Of a stretch of DNA of 39,776 nucleotides, positions 1-11,193 are shown in pieces. The translations under genes were made by a program, and so were the position numbers. Source of the DNA: Bondarzewia mesenterica (taxonomy: Eukaryota > Basidiomycota > Agaricomycetes > Russulales > Bondarzewiaceae); NCBI GenBank assembly GCA_004802705.1, contig SGPL01000317.1:1-39776 (forward strand), written 5' to 3'. The notes under the pieces were generated by a model. It did not search any database. It was not told the DNA's origin and saw only the letters and a list, made by a program, of their open reading frames with translations. The first letter of the stretch is position 1. Each line of letters begins with the position of its first letter.

Positions 1-625
1 AATCCTCGGAACGTCCGCCTGACCCCTCCTCTCCCTCCCACGTTTCTGTTTTTCAAAGTTTTCGCTTTCTTAAAAATCTTAATGCTATTCGACCCATACC
101 ATTACCCTATCGCATCCTATCCTACCGAGCTTCAGCTTCATGCCCAATACCAAATACCACCCCACCCCACCCCGTCCCACCGTCCGACCCTCCCTCAACG
201 AAAACGGACCTTATTAATCCCCTCGACACCTCCCCAACCCAAATTCGTCCTTGCTCAATCTCAATCTCCGCCCGCCGCGCGTCGATTCCAACAACGAAAT
301 ACACACGTACACCCATGATACACACACATCCCCACCGCGCTCACGCATCAAACCGCCCCTCCCCACCCTCCATTTTTTCATTTTTCGATTTTTCTTGTCG
401 GCGCGCCCACTTTCTCCGCCCGTCGTGCCCGGCCCCGGGGACCCTTGTTTATGCGTACTTAATCGTCTCTCTTGCCCTTGTTGTCGTTGTTATGCGCGGG
501 CGGTGGTGTTACGGTAACGTCCTCGTCGATCGAACAGTACTTAAAACTCCTTTATCAGACAGGATACGGTCCCGATCATTTTGGATTTGAACGCGCTGGA
601 CTTTAAATTTTGTACTACTACTGCG

Positions 626-646
626 CTGTACTGTACTGTACTGTAC
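626..646 (+). repeat. CTGTA pentamer tandem repeat
   Basis: Four consecutive CTGTA units plus one base, lying in the gene-free leading region. It is a simple microsatellite with no visible function. Confidence 0.8.
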
Positions 647-972
647 GGGGGTGATAGTTACGGTTAGTTAGTCCAGGAAACGGAATGTACATACATCAAT
701 CACGCGCAACAGCAAGCACGCACTGTGCACGGAACGAGTGATGTCTGCAAGTCCTCTGAAACGATGCCCGCAAAATCGGGAGATCCATCCGACATGCACC
801 TCCCTCCTCCCAGCTCCCGATCCTCGGGCACCGACAGCGCGTCTCCGCATCGATTATCGACCCCAGGGCCCAGCTCCCTAGGGTTAGCAGCTCACCCAAC
901 AGTACAGTACTTAGTCTACTTACTCGCTTGGTGTGAGCCTCCTTTGGGCGGCGCGCCCGTGGCTCAGTACTC

Positions 973-990
973 AGTTCTGAGTTCTGAGTT
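973..990 (+). repeat. AGTTCTG heptamer tandem repeat
   Basis: About two and a half copies of AGTTCTG in a row, directly after a CAGTACTCAG palindromic word. It is a simple repeat in non-coding DNA. Confidence 0.7.
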
Positions 991-2736
991 CACACTTTGG
1001 CCGCGGGCGAGGCGGGACGGGGGTGGTGAAACGCCCCCCTTTTTGCTTGCTTGTTTTGTGTTTCCTCAAGTGGTCTACCCCCGATCTCCCTAGGAGGGGG
1101 CGGGAAGGTTTGGAGGGTGGGCGCTCCGTTCGCGGAAAGACGATAGGCGGTCTGAGATCTGAATATGAATGCTCGGGACTCGGAATTCATCCCGAATCTC
1201 ACGAGTCGAGTTATGTATTTTTTGAGTGTCGAACTTGAAGCTTGAAGGACCCGGCGTGCTTTTTTTTTGTGAATCGCCAGGAGGGATGGGCGTGGGCTGC
1301 GGGTCAAAGGCGTCGTATGCACCTTCGAGCTTGATCCAGGTTCACTAGCCTGGCCTGGTCCAGCGCCGATGTGGGGGGGGGTCCACTTTGTACAATGTAA
1401 GGTCCGCGATGATGGCTTGAGCACCTGCAGCGTTTTTGCGTCGACATCACCAACATCGTGTGCCGCACACGCCCTCCCGCGCGTCCCGAGCTCTACGTGC
1501 AACACAAACGCGCCGTATATCAGTGCGCATCTCGGCGCTGACGGATCGGCGGGTGTCAATCACGGATCGCTCGCCGTTCTTACTTGTTGATATGTAGACT
1601 CTGTGCGAGCACTCTCGGATGCCGGTCGGTCTGTTCAGAAGCAAGGTTTTTTGAGGTTGCGGCAGGAGGAGGGGCAGCGCCGACCGTCTTGAGGGAGGGG
1701 TCGCGTCCTTGCTGATGACCAGCGCTGAATCTCTCGCAACCCTCGTCGACCGAATTTTGACGGGGCCTGAGATTTGGCAAGCAGGGCTAAACTAAACTGC
1801 ACTTTCGACGAGAGATTCATATGGATGTTGGGATCGCGGTCGAGTCGGTCGAGCGCCTGGATCGCCGTACGTGCAAAGTCACTAGCCACTGCGCGCACGC
1901 GGTCATTTGAGATTCACATCTCGGACGGGCCCGCTCTAACTGGTCACTGGTCAATGATGAGTACACTGGAGAGTGGGGATCATCATCATCAACCGCTTTT
2001 AAATGAATCCGCACCTGAACTCTCGAGACATTTTACCTCGAATTTCAACGGGCTCGCGCGCTTGACGACTCATTGAGGAGGTATCTGGATTGTGAGTGGG
2101 CAATCGGCATCGGTGGAGTGCGTACCTGCATCGCGGAGGTGCTTGCTTGCTGACTTGTACACACGTACCCTCGAGCGCGCGGTGAGATGTGCATTCATGG
2201 GACGGACCTGCCGAGTCCCGGCGTACATACTTATATGGGCGGGTGGCAGAGCTGGGCTGAGCGGTCGGCAGTGTATGTGCATTTCTGAATTTTGTGCGGG
2301 CGGACGTGGAGGGGAGGAAGTGATTTCATTTTGCAGGAGGGTGCATGTAACATGCCCGGAATCGCGATATATGCGCGCGAGCTAAACGATCTCGCTGTTC
2401 CCCGGTATCGATCGGTGAGACCTGGTCTAAGTGCTTACTTATCTCGCAGCGCATGATGGTGATGGCACGCACGTTCAAGCTCGAGTTGAATCAGAAGATG
2501 CAAGCTCGCGTGCGGCGCTCCGCACGATCGTGGACCTTGGTTAGAATCAGGCATGTGAATTCGCGCTCAATGATCAGAAAAATACACAATGACACCCACA
2601 GACGTTGAACGTTGAGTTTTGAAGCTTGAAGCTTGAACACCTCGGGCATTGAGTGATTTCAGAAAGGCTGAACACCACAGAACTGAACTAGACCTCAATA
2701 TATCAGTTGCATTTCAGTATGAATTCGGCAAATTAA

Positions 2737-2752
2737 ACAAAGAATTCTTTGT
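2737..2752. repeat. Perfect 16-bp palindrome
   Basis: ACAAAGAATTCTTTGT reads the same on both strands. It sits in a short AT-rich patch with no gene, and could be a protein-binding site or a decayed hairpin element. No partner copy was seen in this window. Confidence 0.6.
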
Positions 2753-3233
2753 GCCACTGACTGAAATTCCAAAGCCCTGACACATTTCAGATGCATATCG
2801 GCAGGCCTGCGATGCCTCTAGTGGAAGGTGGACGCCTTGAAGTTGCTGCTCGTCGAAGAGGTGATTCAAAGGCGGCGTTTGAGCGCGTTCAGCGAAAGCT
2901 ACCATAAAAGGCAATTTATTACGTCACGGAGGATTGAATGGGTCTTTGCATGCTGACCAGTGACATTCCGCCTATCGTCCGAGGCGTTCAACTTGTCGCT
3001 CTTCACTTTGCTCTCCCCCTCCTCACACAGCGAGCACCGACCATCCCCCTCGCAGATTTTCCGCACACAGTTCCAATTGTTTACCTTTGCGTATAGACAG
3101 GACACCCCGTTATCACAAGGCTACCCCGCGCACGGACTCCACGTTTCTGCCCTTGCGCAATCTGCGAGTCGCTTCGCCCACCTCCACCTCACGCAGCCAG
3201 CGCAGCCTCTCCACGAGCCCAACAGACCACAGC

Positions 3234-5294
3234 ATGTCCGGATCTGGTCATGATCTGCACGAGGTCGTCCTCAGATGGTGCGTACACGCTTCTTCTCCAA
3301 GCCCGCCCGCATCCACACCTCACCCCATACTTAAACAGGCCCCACGCCGACGCCAACAAGGTCATCGCAACTGGTACCTTTGACCAGGCAAGTCAACCTG
3401 ATCCATCTCAACCCACTCTTTTTTCGTTTCGTTTCTGTTTCTCTCAGTTCATGCCGTCGATAACCACCGGCCTTTCCTTCCGTCTTCCGTCTTTCTCGTT
3501 TTTCCGCCGCTCTTCCTCTTCGTCCGACCACCCGTCGGACCCTCCCGCACCAGCTAACCCATTCTACCTCACCTTCCAGTGGTCATCCTCTCTCCACCTC
3601 AGACGCTCCAACTCGGGATTCGAGGCACCCGTACGCATACCATGGCAGAATAAGCTCACCTACAAGTTCGTCGTCGACGGCCGCTGGGCGGTCAACGACG
3701 CCGAGCCCACAGAGTACGACCACTCTGGCTTCATCAACAACGTCTACGTTGCACCCCCGAAACCAGAACCCCAACCCGAGCCAGAGCACGAGTACCCCAC
3801 CGTCGATGAGACGCACGCTGAGACCGCCTCAGAGACCACAGCCGTCGAATCAGAACCCGCAACCATGGAAAAGGTATTGTGCTCAGAGGCATCGTGCTCT
3901 CTTGTGAACTTCGTAACCGGATCCGTCAAACAGCTTGCCGGCCAAGTGCACGAGGCCGTGATCGCCCCCGCAGTCGAGTTCGAACGCACCCTCGACGCGC
4001 CATACGAGGCGCCCACGCCCGCGACCAAAGCCGCCCCGCCCAGCGCGGTGACTGAAACCAAGCAAGCCCAGGAGGCAGTCGCACAAGTCGCACCCGCTTC
4101 CAAGGAAGTAGAACAGAAGGCCGAGGAGATCCAGGAGGTACGTCACTGCGAAATTAACTCCGCTCCCCTCCATAGAGTCCGACTCACCATTTCTAACTCT
4201 CCCTTTCGATCTCTTCACCCACGTCGATCGCCATGCAGCCCACCCGTTCTGTGGAGCCTGGTGCGCCTGCACCAGAGAAACCCCTGCGCGGGTCCAGGGT
4301 CGCGATAGAGATTGTCCCCATCCTTCCTCCGCGTGCATCATCGCCCGAAGCGGAGGGGATTCCTGGCTCTGCTATCGCCCCCTCCCAACCCGCCGAACCA
4401 GAATCCGCCGACGAACCGCCGTCGACGCATGCTCCTGCGCTCCGAGTGCAAGCCGCCCGCGCAGGCGACGCTACCAAGGCAGATGCAGAGGCCGTCGCGA
4501 CGTCCGCAAGTGAAGTACCTGTCATCGAAATCACTGCTCCCGCCGGCGAGCCCGCACCTGAGCTTGCCCCGCCCGTCCTCGCTGCCGAGCCCATCTCACA
4601 ACATAACGCGGTGAAAGAGGCCGTTCCAGCAGATGCCGTCGCCACGGCTCCCGCGCCCGTCGAGGCGCCCGCGAGCGCTATCGAGGAGGTCAAAGGCGAA
4701 GACAAAGTCGAAGCACCTGAAGTCCTGGCCACGCCGTCTGTGGAGGAGGGAGTCGGGGAGGGCAAGCCTGCTGGCGAGTCAGTGGAACTTAAGGAGCCAG
4801 AGGTGGTTGGAAATGGAACGGCCGCGGCCGCGGCTTCGGAGGCGAAGAACCCTGAAGAGGCTACTTCCGCTCTCGCTGCAGAGCCCTCTTCCGCCCCCGA
4901 GACTAATCCGGGCGAGCCGACGCCACTAGGCGAGGAGCCGCAAGAGATCGCAGCCACCGTTGCTGCTCCCGAGACGTCACCCACTCCCGCATCCGAGCCC
5001 GCGACCAATGGCACCGCTGCCAAATCCGAGCCTGCGGCGACCACCGAAGCCAAGCCCGCCGCCGTGGACGACGCTAAGCTGACCCCGCCTTCTTCTCCTG
5101 GGAAGCGCAGCGGCAGCTTCACCCTCCGGTCGAAGAAGGAGCGCGTGAATTTCCCGAGCGAGGGCGGGGAGAGCATCAGCGGCGCGTCGTCGCGGTTCTC
5201 GAGCATCCGCAAGAAGCGGAATAGCAGCATTTTCGGGAAGATCAAGGGTATCTTTGGTGGGGAGAAGGACAAGGAGAAGAAGGAGGTCAAGTGA
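3234..5294 (+). CDS. CBM48/AMPK1-type glycogen-binding-domain protein (Mdg1/Crp1-like)
   Basis: Rebuilt as four exons: 3234-3277, 3339-3387, 3580-4137 and 4239-5294. These join in frame to 568 residues. Residues 1-95 form a small beta-sandwich of the AMPK-beta/isoamylase N-terminal type. It starts MSGSGHDLHEVVLRW, has the TGTFDQW-SSS turn across the second intron, then PWQNKLTYKFVVDGRW and a HSGFINNVYVAP ending, all hallmarks of CBM48. In the family this domain binds glycogen-like glucans; Mdg1/Crp1 proteins are linked to signalling or cruciform-DNA binding. The remaining ~470 residues are Ala/Pro/Glu-rich and probably disordered. They end in a basic tail with RSKKERVNFPSEGG and a short amphipathic SSIFGKIKGIFGGEKDKEKK. 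The start lies immediately before the conserved domain, and exon 1 is only 44 nt. The second intron uses a GC donor. The domain call is firm; the cellular role is inferred. Confidence 0.88.
3388..3579 (+). other. GC-AG intron in the CBM48 gene
   Basis: The exon ends GACCAG and the intron begins GCAAGT, the textbook GC-donor context (AG before GCAAGT). The acceptor is CTTCCAG. Splicing joins the codons for TFDQ and WSSS at phase 0 and restores the CBM48 domain. No GT donor gives the same join. At 192 nt it is longer than most introns here. Confidence 0.85.
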
Positions 5295-5971
5295 GTGAGT
5301 GAGGTGGGCGCGGTCGGTTTCTTTTCATCTGTCTATATTGGTAAAACGCTCTATATGCGCTTTGCGCTCGGTGGCCCTCGCCATGGGCGTCATGGTCTGT
5401 CGTTCCCTGTTATCCATCCGTCTCTTTCTTCCATTCTTATTACGATCATTCCGCTCTCTCTCCTTTCATCTATCTCGCGTTGTCTCTTGGTTCCGTCGTC
5501 ATCACCCGTATCTATTACCGCGGCCGATCACTCGTAAATACTCTCACACCTGTCCCGCGCTCCCCTTCACGCTATTTTCACGCACGCAGTTACGCCGCCA
5601 GCGGCCTCTTTGGGCCTACGTCTCATGTTTTCTTGGTACCTCGCTTTCTGTTCTAGCTCTCCGCACTCGTGCACTTGTTGTACGTGTATAATCACCTCGT
5701 TTCTGTCCACTCCCGATTCTTTTCGTTCGATCGGTCAGACGTGCATGTAGCACACGGATTGGATTGCACACTTCTTTCCGACGCTCTGCCTCACATACAG
5801 CCAATCCAGAGGAGAGCTATGATAATCTGGACAAGCGGTGACTGCGCGATCCGAGGAACTTCTTGGTCTTGGTTTGAGCGTACATACATACATGTACACG
5901 AAATAAATCGACAAAATAGAAAATAGCTTGCGCGGCATTTTTTAAGGCGAAGGTCATGAATGAGAATGGGT
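5295..5971. other. Convergent intergenic region, 3' UTRs
   Basis: This stretch separates the 3' ends of the CBM48 gene (+) and HBS1 (-). It is T/C-rich on the + strand with no supportable coding sequence. An AATAAA-like word (GAAATAAATCG, about 5899) lies on the + strand and could serve as a polyadenylation signal for the + gene. Nothing else was recognised. Confidence 0.55.
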
Positions 5972-8900
5972 TCAGCTGAGGATCTCGAGCACGATGCCTA
6001 TGAAGACGGTGAAGGGCGTGAGGGGTGAACAGGGCGATCGTACGGAAAGGAAGAACGTACCGGCGCCGATCGTCTCGCCCCCGCGCCTGATCAAGACGCG
6101 GCCCATTTCTTTACTAACCGAGAACGGCTCGAGCGGGATGGGCTGCGCGCGCGTGGCCGGACCTGAGAGCGACGCGGGGCGGATGGTGATTTGAACTTCA
6201 GCGGACGTTCCCTTGGTCAGCACGCTGTTTTTTAAGGTCAGTGATCAGGATTGGGGTGTGATGGCATGGTGGAGGAGGGAGGCGTTACCGAGGATTTTTC
6301 TTGATCGCTTTGCCCGAGGCACGATCGAGCGTCGCGTTCAGCTTGGAAATGGAGGCCGGGACATCGCGCGAGTGGTGGAAGAGTTCGACCTGGGTTGATG
6401 GTGAGCTTTGTTTCCGATGATAGGAACTGCGCGATGGAAGAGGAAGAGGACAGAGCTGGTACTCACAGAAGTCCCAGCTAATATCGGCACCTGGATGTCG
6501 AAGACGATGATTCTCGCCGTGAACGTCGACGCCAACGGGATCAATTCTGCGGGCGGGCACAGCACGCTGCCGATACTGAGATGTATGGGATCCACAGCTG
6601 TCAAGTAGAGCGTAACGTTGGTGCCAGCTGCTGCCCATGGCAGACTCTCCAATTCAGTCTCGATAGCTGATTATCACGGGTCATTTAATCAACGACACGA
6701 AGGTCTCGTTGCAAGAAAACAAAGACAGACATTTCACGATGGCCGTCTCGTCGCCAGGCAAAATGCGGAGGCGTTCGCCAACTTGTACTATGCCTCCGCA
6801 AATCCTCCCTGAGACGCCGGTGCTGGACCCTTGACCCTTGAATACATTTGAGATGGGAAACCGTAGCGGTGTAGTGATATCTCGGGTCGGCGGTTGCAGA
6901 ACATCTATATGAAACACTCCGAGTCAGATTGCGGATAGGAGTCGTCCAGCTTCAGGACGTACCGAGCAGATCAACAAGCGTCGTACCGCTGTACCATTGA
7001 GAGAGATGTTTAGCATCAGGCCCCTCGCGATCTAGCAGGTTGACACCAGTCATGGCGCCGACTGGAACGTAATGCGTTTTTGAAGGATGGAAGCCAGACT
7101 GAACAAGAAATGCCTTGAGCTGTGAACAAACATCCTCATAACGGTCCTGCGACCATTCGACCTGCACAAACTGTCAGTTGTGCTGAATTATGCTTGTCTG
7201 AATCGTGGACTCGACGGACCTGGTCAAGCTTGTTGACGGCAACAATGACCTGAGCTACTCCCAGACTTCTGACGAGCACCAAGTGCTCCCGAGTTTGTCC
7301 ACCGCGCTCGAATCCAGCCTCAAATTCACCAGTGGATGCGTCGACGACAAGGAGCGCACAATCTGCCTGCGATGCACCCGAAATCATGTTGGGGATGAAA
7401 TCTTTGTGACCAGGTGCGTCGAGGATAGTGATATGCCTGTGCGGGGTTTCAAGCGTCTGGAGCGCTACATCCATTGTGATTCCTCTGTGGAGCAAGAGAA
7501 TTAAATCCCGAACCCTAAGTTCGAAAAATCAAATCCAATACCGTTCTCGCTCTTCGGAGGTGCCGTCTAGTTCCCAAGCCCAACTGAAACTTCCCTTACC
7601 AATCTTATCGCTCGCTCTTTCGTTTGCAAGCTTGCGCTTCTCATCGACTCGACCGAGCTCGTAGAGCAATCTTCCCATAAGTGTTGACTTTCCTGCATCA
7701 ACATGACCTGAAGACAAGATTTGCCGTCTTCAGCAACCGAAGGCGCAAATCAATACCAACGAAACATATACCGATGACAACAAGAGAAACACCCTTGCGT
7801 CCACTGGTCGCTTCTGCTTCCAGAGCTTTCCTCGCCTCCTCGAGCACCTTTTCTCTCGCCAACGACATTTGCGGCGGCTCTTCATCGTCCAGTTTCTGAT
7901 CTTCCGTGCCTAAATTCAGAGCAGCAATGTCCAGCTGTCTCTGGTCAATCGTCCCCGACTTTATCCGTACAGGCGTCGACGTGCCCGACTTCGAGTACTT
8001 AGCCCCCTTCGGACCCTTGGCAGGCGTGTTCACAGATTCAGCGATCTTCCTTTGCGCAGCCAACCTTTGCGCCTTCTCGCGTTCCTTGGCGGCTATAATA
8101 ATCATTATCACAACAACGAAAAAAACAAAACTAGTCAGTACATCTGTTGGAACATAATATCATAAACACCATGCAATCATGAAGCCCTTATAGTGGAAAC
8201 GGAGGAAGTGGATGCGCGAGAAGAAGGTGGAGTATCAGGTGGAAAAGCGGTGACGGTGGAAACGGAAGAACGAGCAAGCGAGGTTCCCCGACGAGCATTG
8301 GACACGATGTCGTCAGGGCTCGGGACATCGAATCCGAAGGATGTTTTGCCATTGCCAGCAACAGCGGGATGAACTGCCTGTTTCTGCCTGTGCCTTTGAC
8401 TCCGTGGCTTGGTCATCTTCTCGGTCACACTTTCCATAGGCACAGCACCAGAGCGGCTATGACTTCGAGAGCGGCTTCGGCTTCGAGTGCCACTGCGACT
8501 ACGACGGCGCCCCTGGGGTGCTTTGTCTAGATTATTCTCCGTCTTCTCTCTCTTCTCTCTCCTATGTCCTTTGACTTGAGCGGATGTTAGAGTTTCTTCG
8601 TAGACAAGCAAGGAAGCGAACGCTGATGGTGACGCACAAGAGCGGCTTGCTTCCGGCAAGAACATAGTCGGGACAGGATCAGGAGGGGAAGCTTCATCGT
8701 TGACCGTGGCGTCTGAGTCGTACTTCTGTTGTAACTTCTTGACTTTCATAGCCAACTTTGACTGCTTTGACTCAGAAGAAGATGTGCGTCTTTGAGTATG
8801 TGTCGTTGTTATCACGCCACCTTTGTAGTCATGAGGGGGGAAAGATGGTGGCAAGGCAGATCGAGCAGGAGAAATCAGATGATTCAATGACTGGTACGAA

Positions 8901-10976
8901 GTCGTTATAGCAGTCGTCGCAGTTGGCCCATTGGCTATGGGTGTGAGGTACTCGGTGCGAGTGGTGTGAAGAAGGGAATTTGGAGAAGGGGAACGAGGAG
9001 GCTTAGGCTTCGGTGTAAAGGTAGTCTGTTTCGACTTCGCTTCCGCCAGCTTGGCCAGTTTGGATGGGGTGCGTTCCTTTGTAGAACTCTTCCCACCATC
9101 CGAGGGAGTTGTCACGGAGGATGCACGTGATAGAGATTGAAGCGTCAATGCAACGGGCTTCACGGTGGATTTCGAACTAGTTGAAGCAGTTCTAGAAAGC
9201 TTCGAGCCACCCACAGACAAAGGATGTTTTAAAGAAGGACTCTGGACTGGCATGTCAGGCAAACTGCCGGGCGTCACAATACGATCCACAGCCTCTTGAT
9301 CCAAGGCTGTCTGGATGGCACGACGAATATGCGATGAAGTTGAAGTGACTGAAGCCTCCTCACCATCTGCGAAGGACAATTCGGACTCCGATGAAGGTCG
9401 GAGCGCTGGGTATGTCAGGATGGATGATGCTCCAACGCTGCTGCTACTAAGTCTGGAACTCTTGGTGAAGGTACTTGCCCGTGAGCTCGCCGCTCTCGAT
9501 GTCGCTAACGCCGACAGTTTGGATTGCCTTCGACTCGATGGAGGCACAAGGGACTCCACTTGGGAATAACGGGGCTCCGTCGGTGGTGGCAGATCAGGCA
9601 GTGGCTTGTCGACAACGTGAATGGGAGGTTTGCTGCGCGGAGTGCGGAAGACCTGGACAGGAGTAGCCTTCTGAGAGGCAGGCATCCGACTAGACTTAGA
9701 CTGGTTGTCAGAAATGTCGGGGATTGAATCGAGAGGCGGTAACGGGACGCTCGGAGGTCGAAGAGGTGGGGTCACAGGAGAACGAGAGGCTGACGGCTCT
9801 ACCGAAGGTGGAGACTCGTACATGGAAAGCTGCTTCAAGGCAGAGGGGGATGGAGATGGCTGGATCTCATTAGGATCTGGAAGGAGCATTCTGGACTGCA
9901 CGAAGTCCGAGTCTGATATGTCAAACAGGTTAATGTCATTAGGCAGTTATGATGTATCGACTGCTCACCAATTACTTGACCATACGACGACGTAGAGGTA
10001 GAGCTTTGAGAGATCCGTGAAGTCCTATGCACCAGAGACTCCTGTACCGGAGTCCAAGGCCCTTCGGTCACCTCAGTCCGCTCCGTGATTATGCTCAATG
10101 GGGCTCGTGGCACGGCAGCATCGGACGAAAACGACTCAGGACGTTCAAGAAATTCCTGTTCGTTTTGTTGCGCGATGGCAATCAAAGGAACATTAGGGAG
10201 GGCAGTCGCTCCAGCGGAACGGGCCAGTGCCAGGCGAGATGCGTGGAGATGAGCGCTCGCAACGTCTTCACTTGGCGACTCTGGGAGACCTAGCCTTGCG
10301 CGTTCTTCTATAGAACGACGAAAGCAATCAACATACACGTACTTCATCAGATATGTAGGGATGTAGGGATGAGGATTGAATTTAAGAGGAAATGCACCTT
10401 CGCACATTCAATGCCACATTTATACGTGAGGAAAACCCCGCGACACAGCATAAGAAAACGAGAATAGTAATAGAATGACAATAGGACGAAAGGGCTCAAA
10501 GCAAGTGGCCCCAACGCCACACGAAAGTACCAAGCGATGCTCACCTTTGCGCTCTCTTGCAGCATTCCGTCGGCTCTGTTCCTCTGCAGAGAGGTGAGAG
10601 GAATGCTGAACTTCACAGAAACCAAATCATACCTAAAAGCCATTCTATACTCTTCTCTACATTGAAATAACAATCCCACAGGGTGCTCTGAATCGTAGAG
10701 TCATTGATGCCAGATTCGGTTTCAGAGCCTATGACCGCTCGAATGTGCTCAAACCCCGATTCCATCTGGGCTGTACGCACGGCTGAGCCAAGTTATCTTG
10801 CATGAAACAGTGTTATCTGACCGACCTTGTTCGTCTGGGGTCATGTCGTCCTCCCCACCATCCGAGAGGGCACCGTCATCGCGTTCATCTGAAAGTGTCT
10901 TAGCAGAGGTCCGAAACTCGAGTAAAAAGCACAAACCGTCCAAATCAAGGTTGCGTACAAATCTGTGACGAGACAT
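5972..10976 (-). CDS. HBS1: Hbs1 ribosome-rescue GTPase (HBS1/SKI7 locus)
   Basis: Exons (minus strand): 10976-10937, 10888-10826, 10782-10633, 10583-10545, optional 10307-9969, 8092-7772, 7707-7542, 7484-7220, 7161-6963, 6904-6731, 6666-6467, 6389-6289, 6224-6061, 5997-5972. All junctions keep frame, giving 635 residues without the optional exon and 748 with it. The N-terminus [13 protein letters not shown], the acidic [13 protein letters not shown] and the [15 protein letters not shown] helix form the HBS1_N domain. The GTPase shows G1 [10 protein letters not shown]3 DAPGHKDF and G4 NKLD, followed by EF-Tu-like domains 2 and 3 ([31 protein letters not shown]; end GIVLEILS). Hbs1 partners Dom34/Pelota to split stalled ribosomes in the cytosol. 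The gene starts 217 bp from divergently transcribed mtSSB. The large gap between exons 9969 and 8092 is occupied by an alternative terminal exon (separate entry). Confidence 0.93.
8177..9912 (-). CDS. SKI7: Alternative terminal exon of HBS1: Ski7-like isoform C-terminus
   Basis: This open frame follows the 10307-9969 exon through a normal small intron (9968-9913: donor GTGAGC, acceptor ATATCAG). It enters at phase 1, reads ...[17 protein letters not shown] and ends at a TGA at 8177-8179. Joined to the upstream HBS1 exons it gives 788 residues with the HBS1_N domain but no GTPase. The exon is Ser/Pro/Thr-rich and basic, with an [18 protein letters not shown] run. Two islands look conserved rather than low-complexity: [13 protein letters not shown] (about 8601-8640) and [18 protein letters not shown] (about 8280-8340). 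I see no good phase-1 donor near the exon end that would lead into the GTPase exons, so it is probably terminal. In other eukaryotes GTPase-less products of HBS1 genes act as Ski7, bridging the Ski complex to the cytoplasmic exosome. Assignment here is by position and architecture; the exosome-binding motif is a guess. Confidence 0.72.
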
Positions 10977-11193
10977 TGACAGTATCCAGTGTTTTACAAG
11001 CGAGAATATGGTGATAGAAGATGGTGGGGTAGCTGCCTTGAGGCGTAGAAAGTAACGTTTAATGAATCATCACGGAATACCACCTCTACCCGATGAGTCG
11101 CTTACATAATAATGTCACTTGTCACAGTGATGTTGCGTCGCGCGATATATTCAACTCTTTCTACGCAACTTCTACGTATCCATCTTTTTCAGC
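10977..11193. promoter_or_regulatory. Bidirectional promoter HBS1 / mtSSB
   Basis: Only 217 bp separate the ATG of HBS1 (-) from the ATG of mtSSB (+), so both promoters must share this stretch. It contains a short CACTTGTCACAGTG partial palindrome near 11116-11129 and an AT-rich patch around 11057-11110. No canonical TATA box stands out. Co-regulation is an inference from spacing only. Confidence 0.5.

Larger units (their letters stand above)
1..3233. other. Gene-poor leading region
   Basis: I find no coding region that I can support here on either strand. The open frames are short, mostly lack an ATG or family resemblance, and overlap each other. The first 600 bases are C-rich and pyrimidine-rich on the + strand. 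The last ~250 bases (about 2980-3230) are again C/T-rich, as expected of the promoter and leader of the CBM48 gene that starts at 3234. Small tandem repeats occur at 626-646, 973-990 and 2603-2637, and a perfect 16-bp palindrome at 2737-2752. An unrecognised non-coding RNA or the 5' part of a gene lying to the left cannot be excluded. Confidence 0.5.

Noticed and set aside
82..590. Pro/His/Ser-rich frames in the first 600 bases
   Set aside because: They overlap in all frames of a C-rich stretch, have no domain and no splice support, and are compositional artefacts.
4193..5290. 365-codon minus-strand open frame antisense to the CBM48 gene
   Set aside because: It is Ala/Ser/Gly low-complexity, the mirror of GCC/GAG-rich codons on the coding strand, and it spans an intron border. 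The + strand model has a recognisable domain and clean splice phases.
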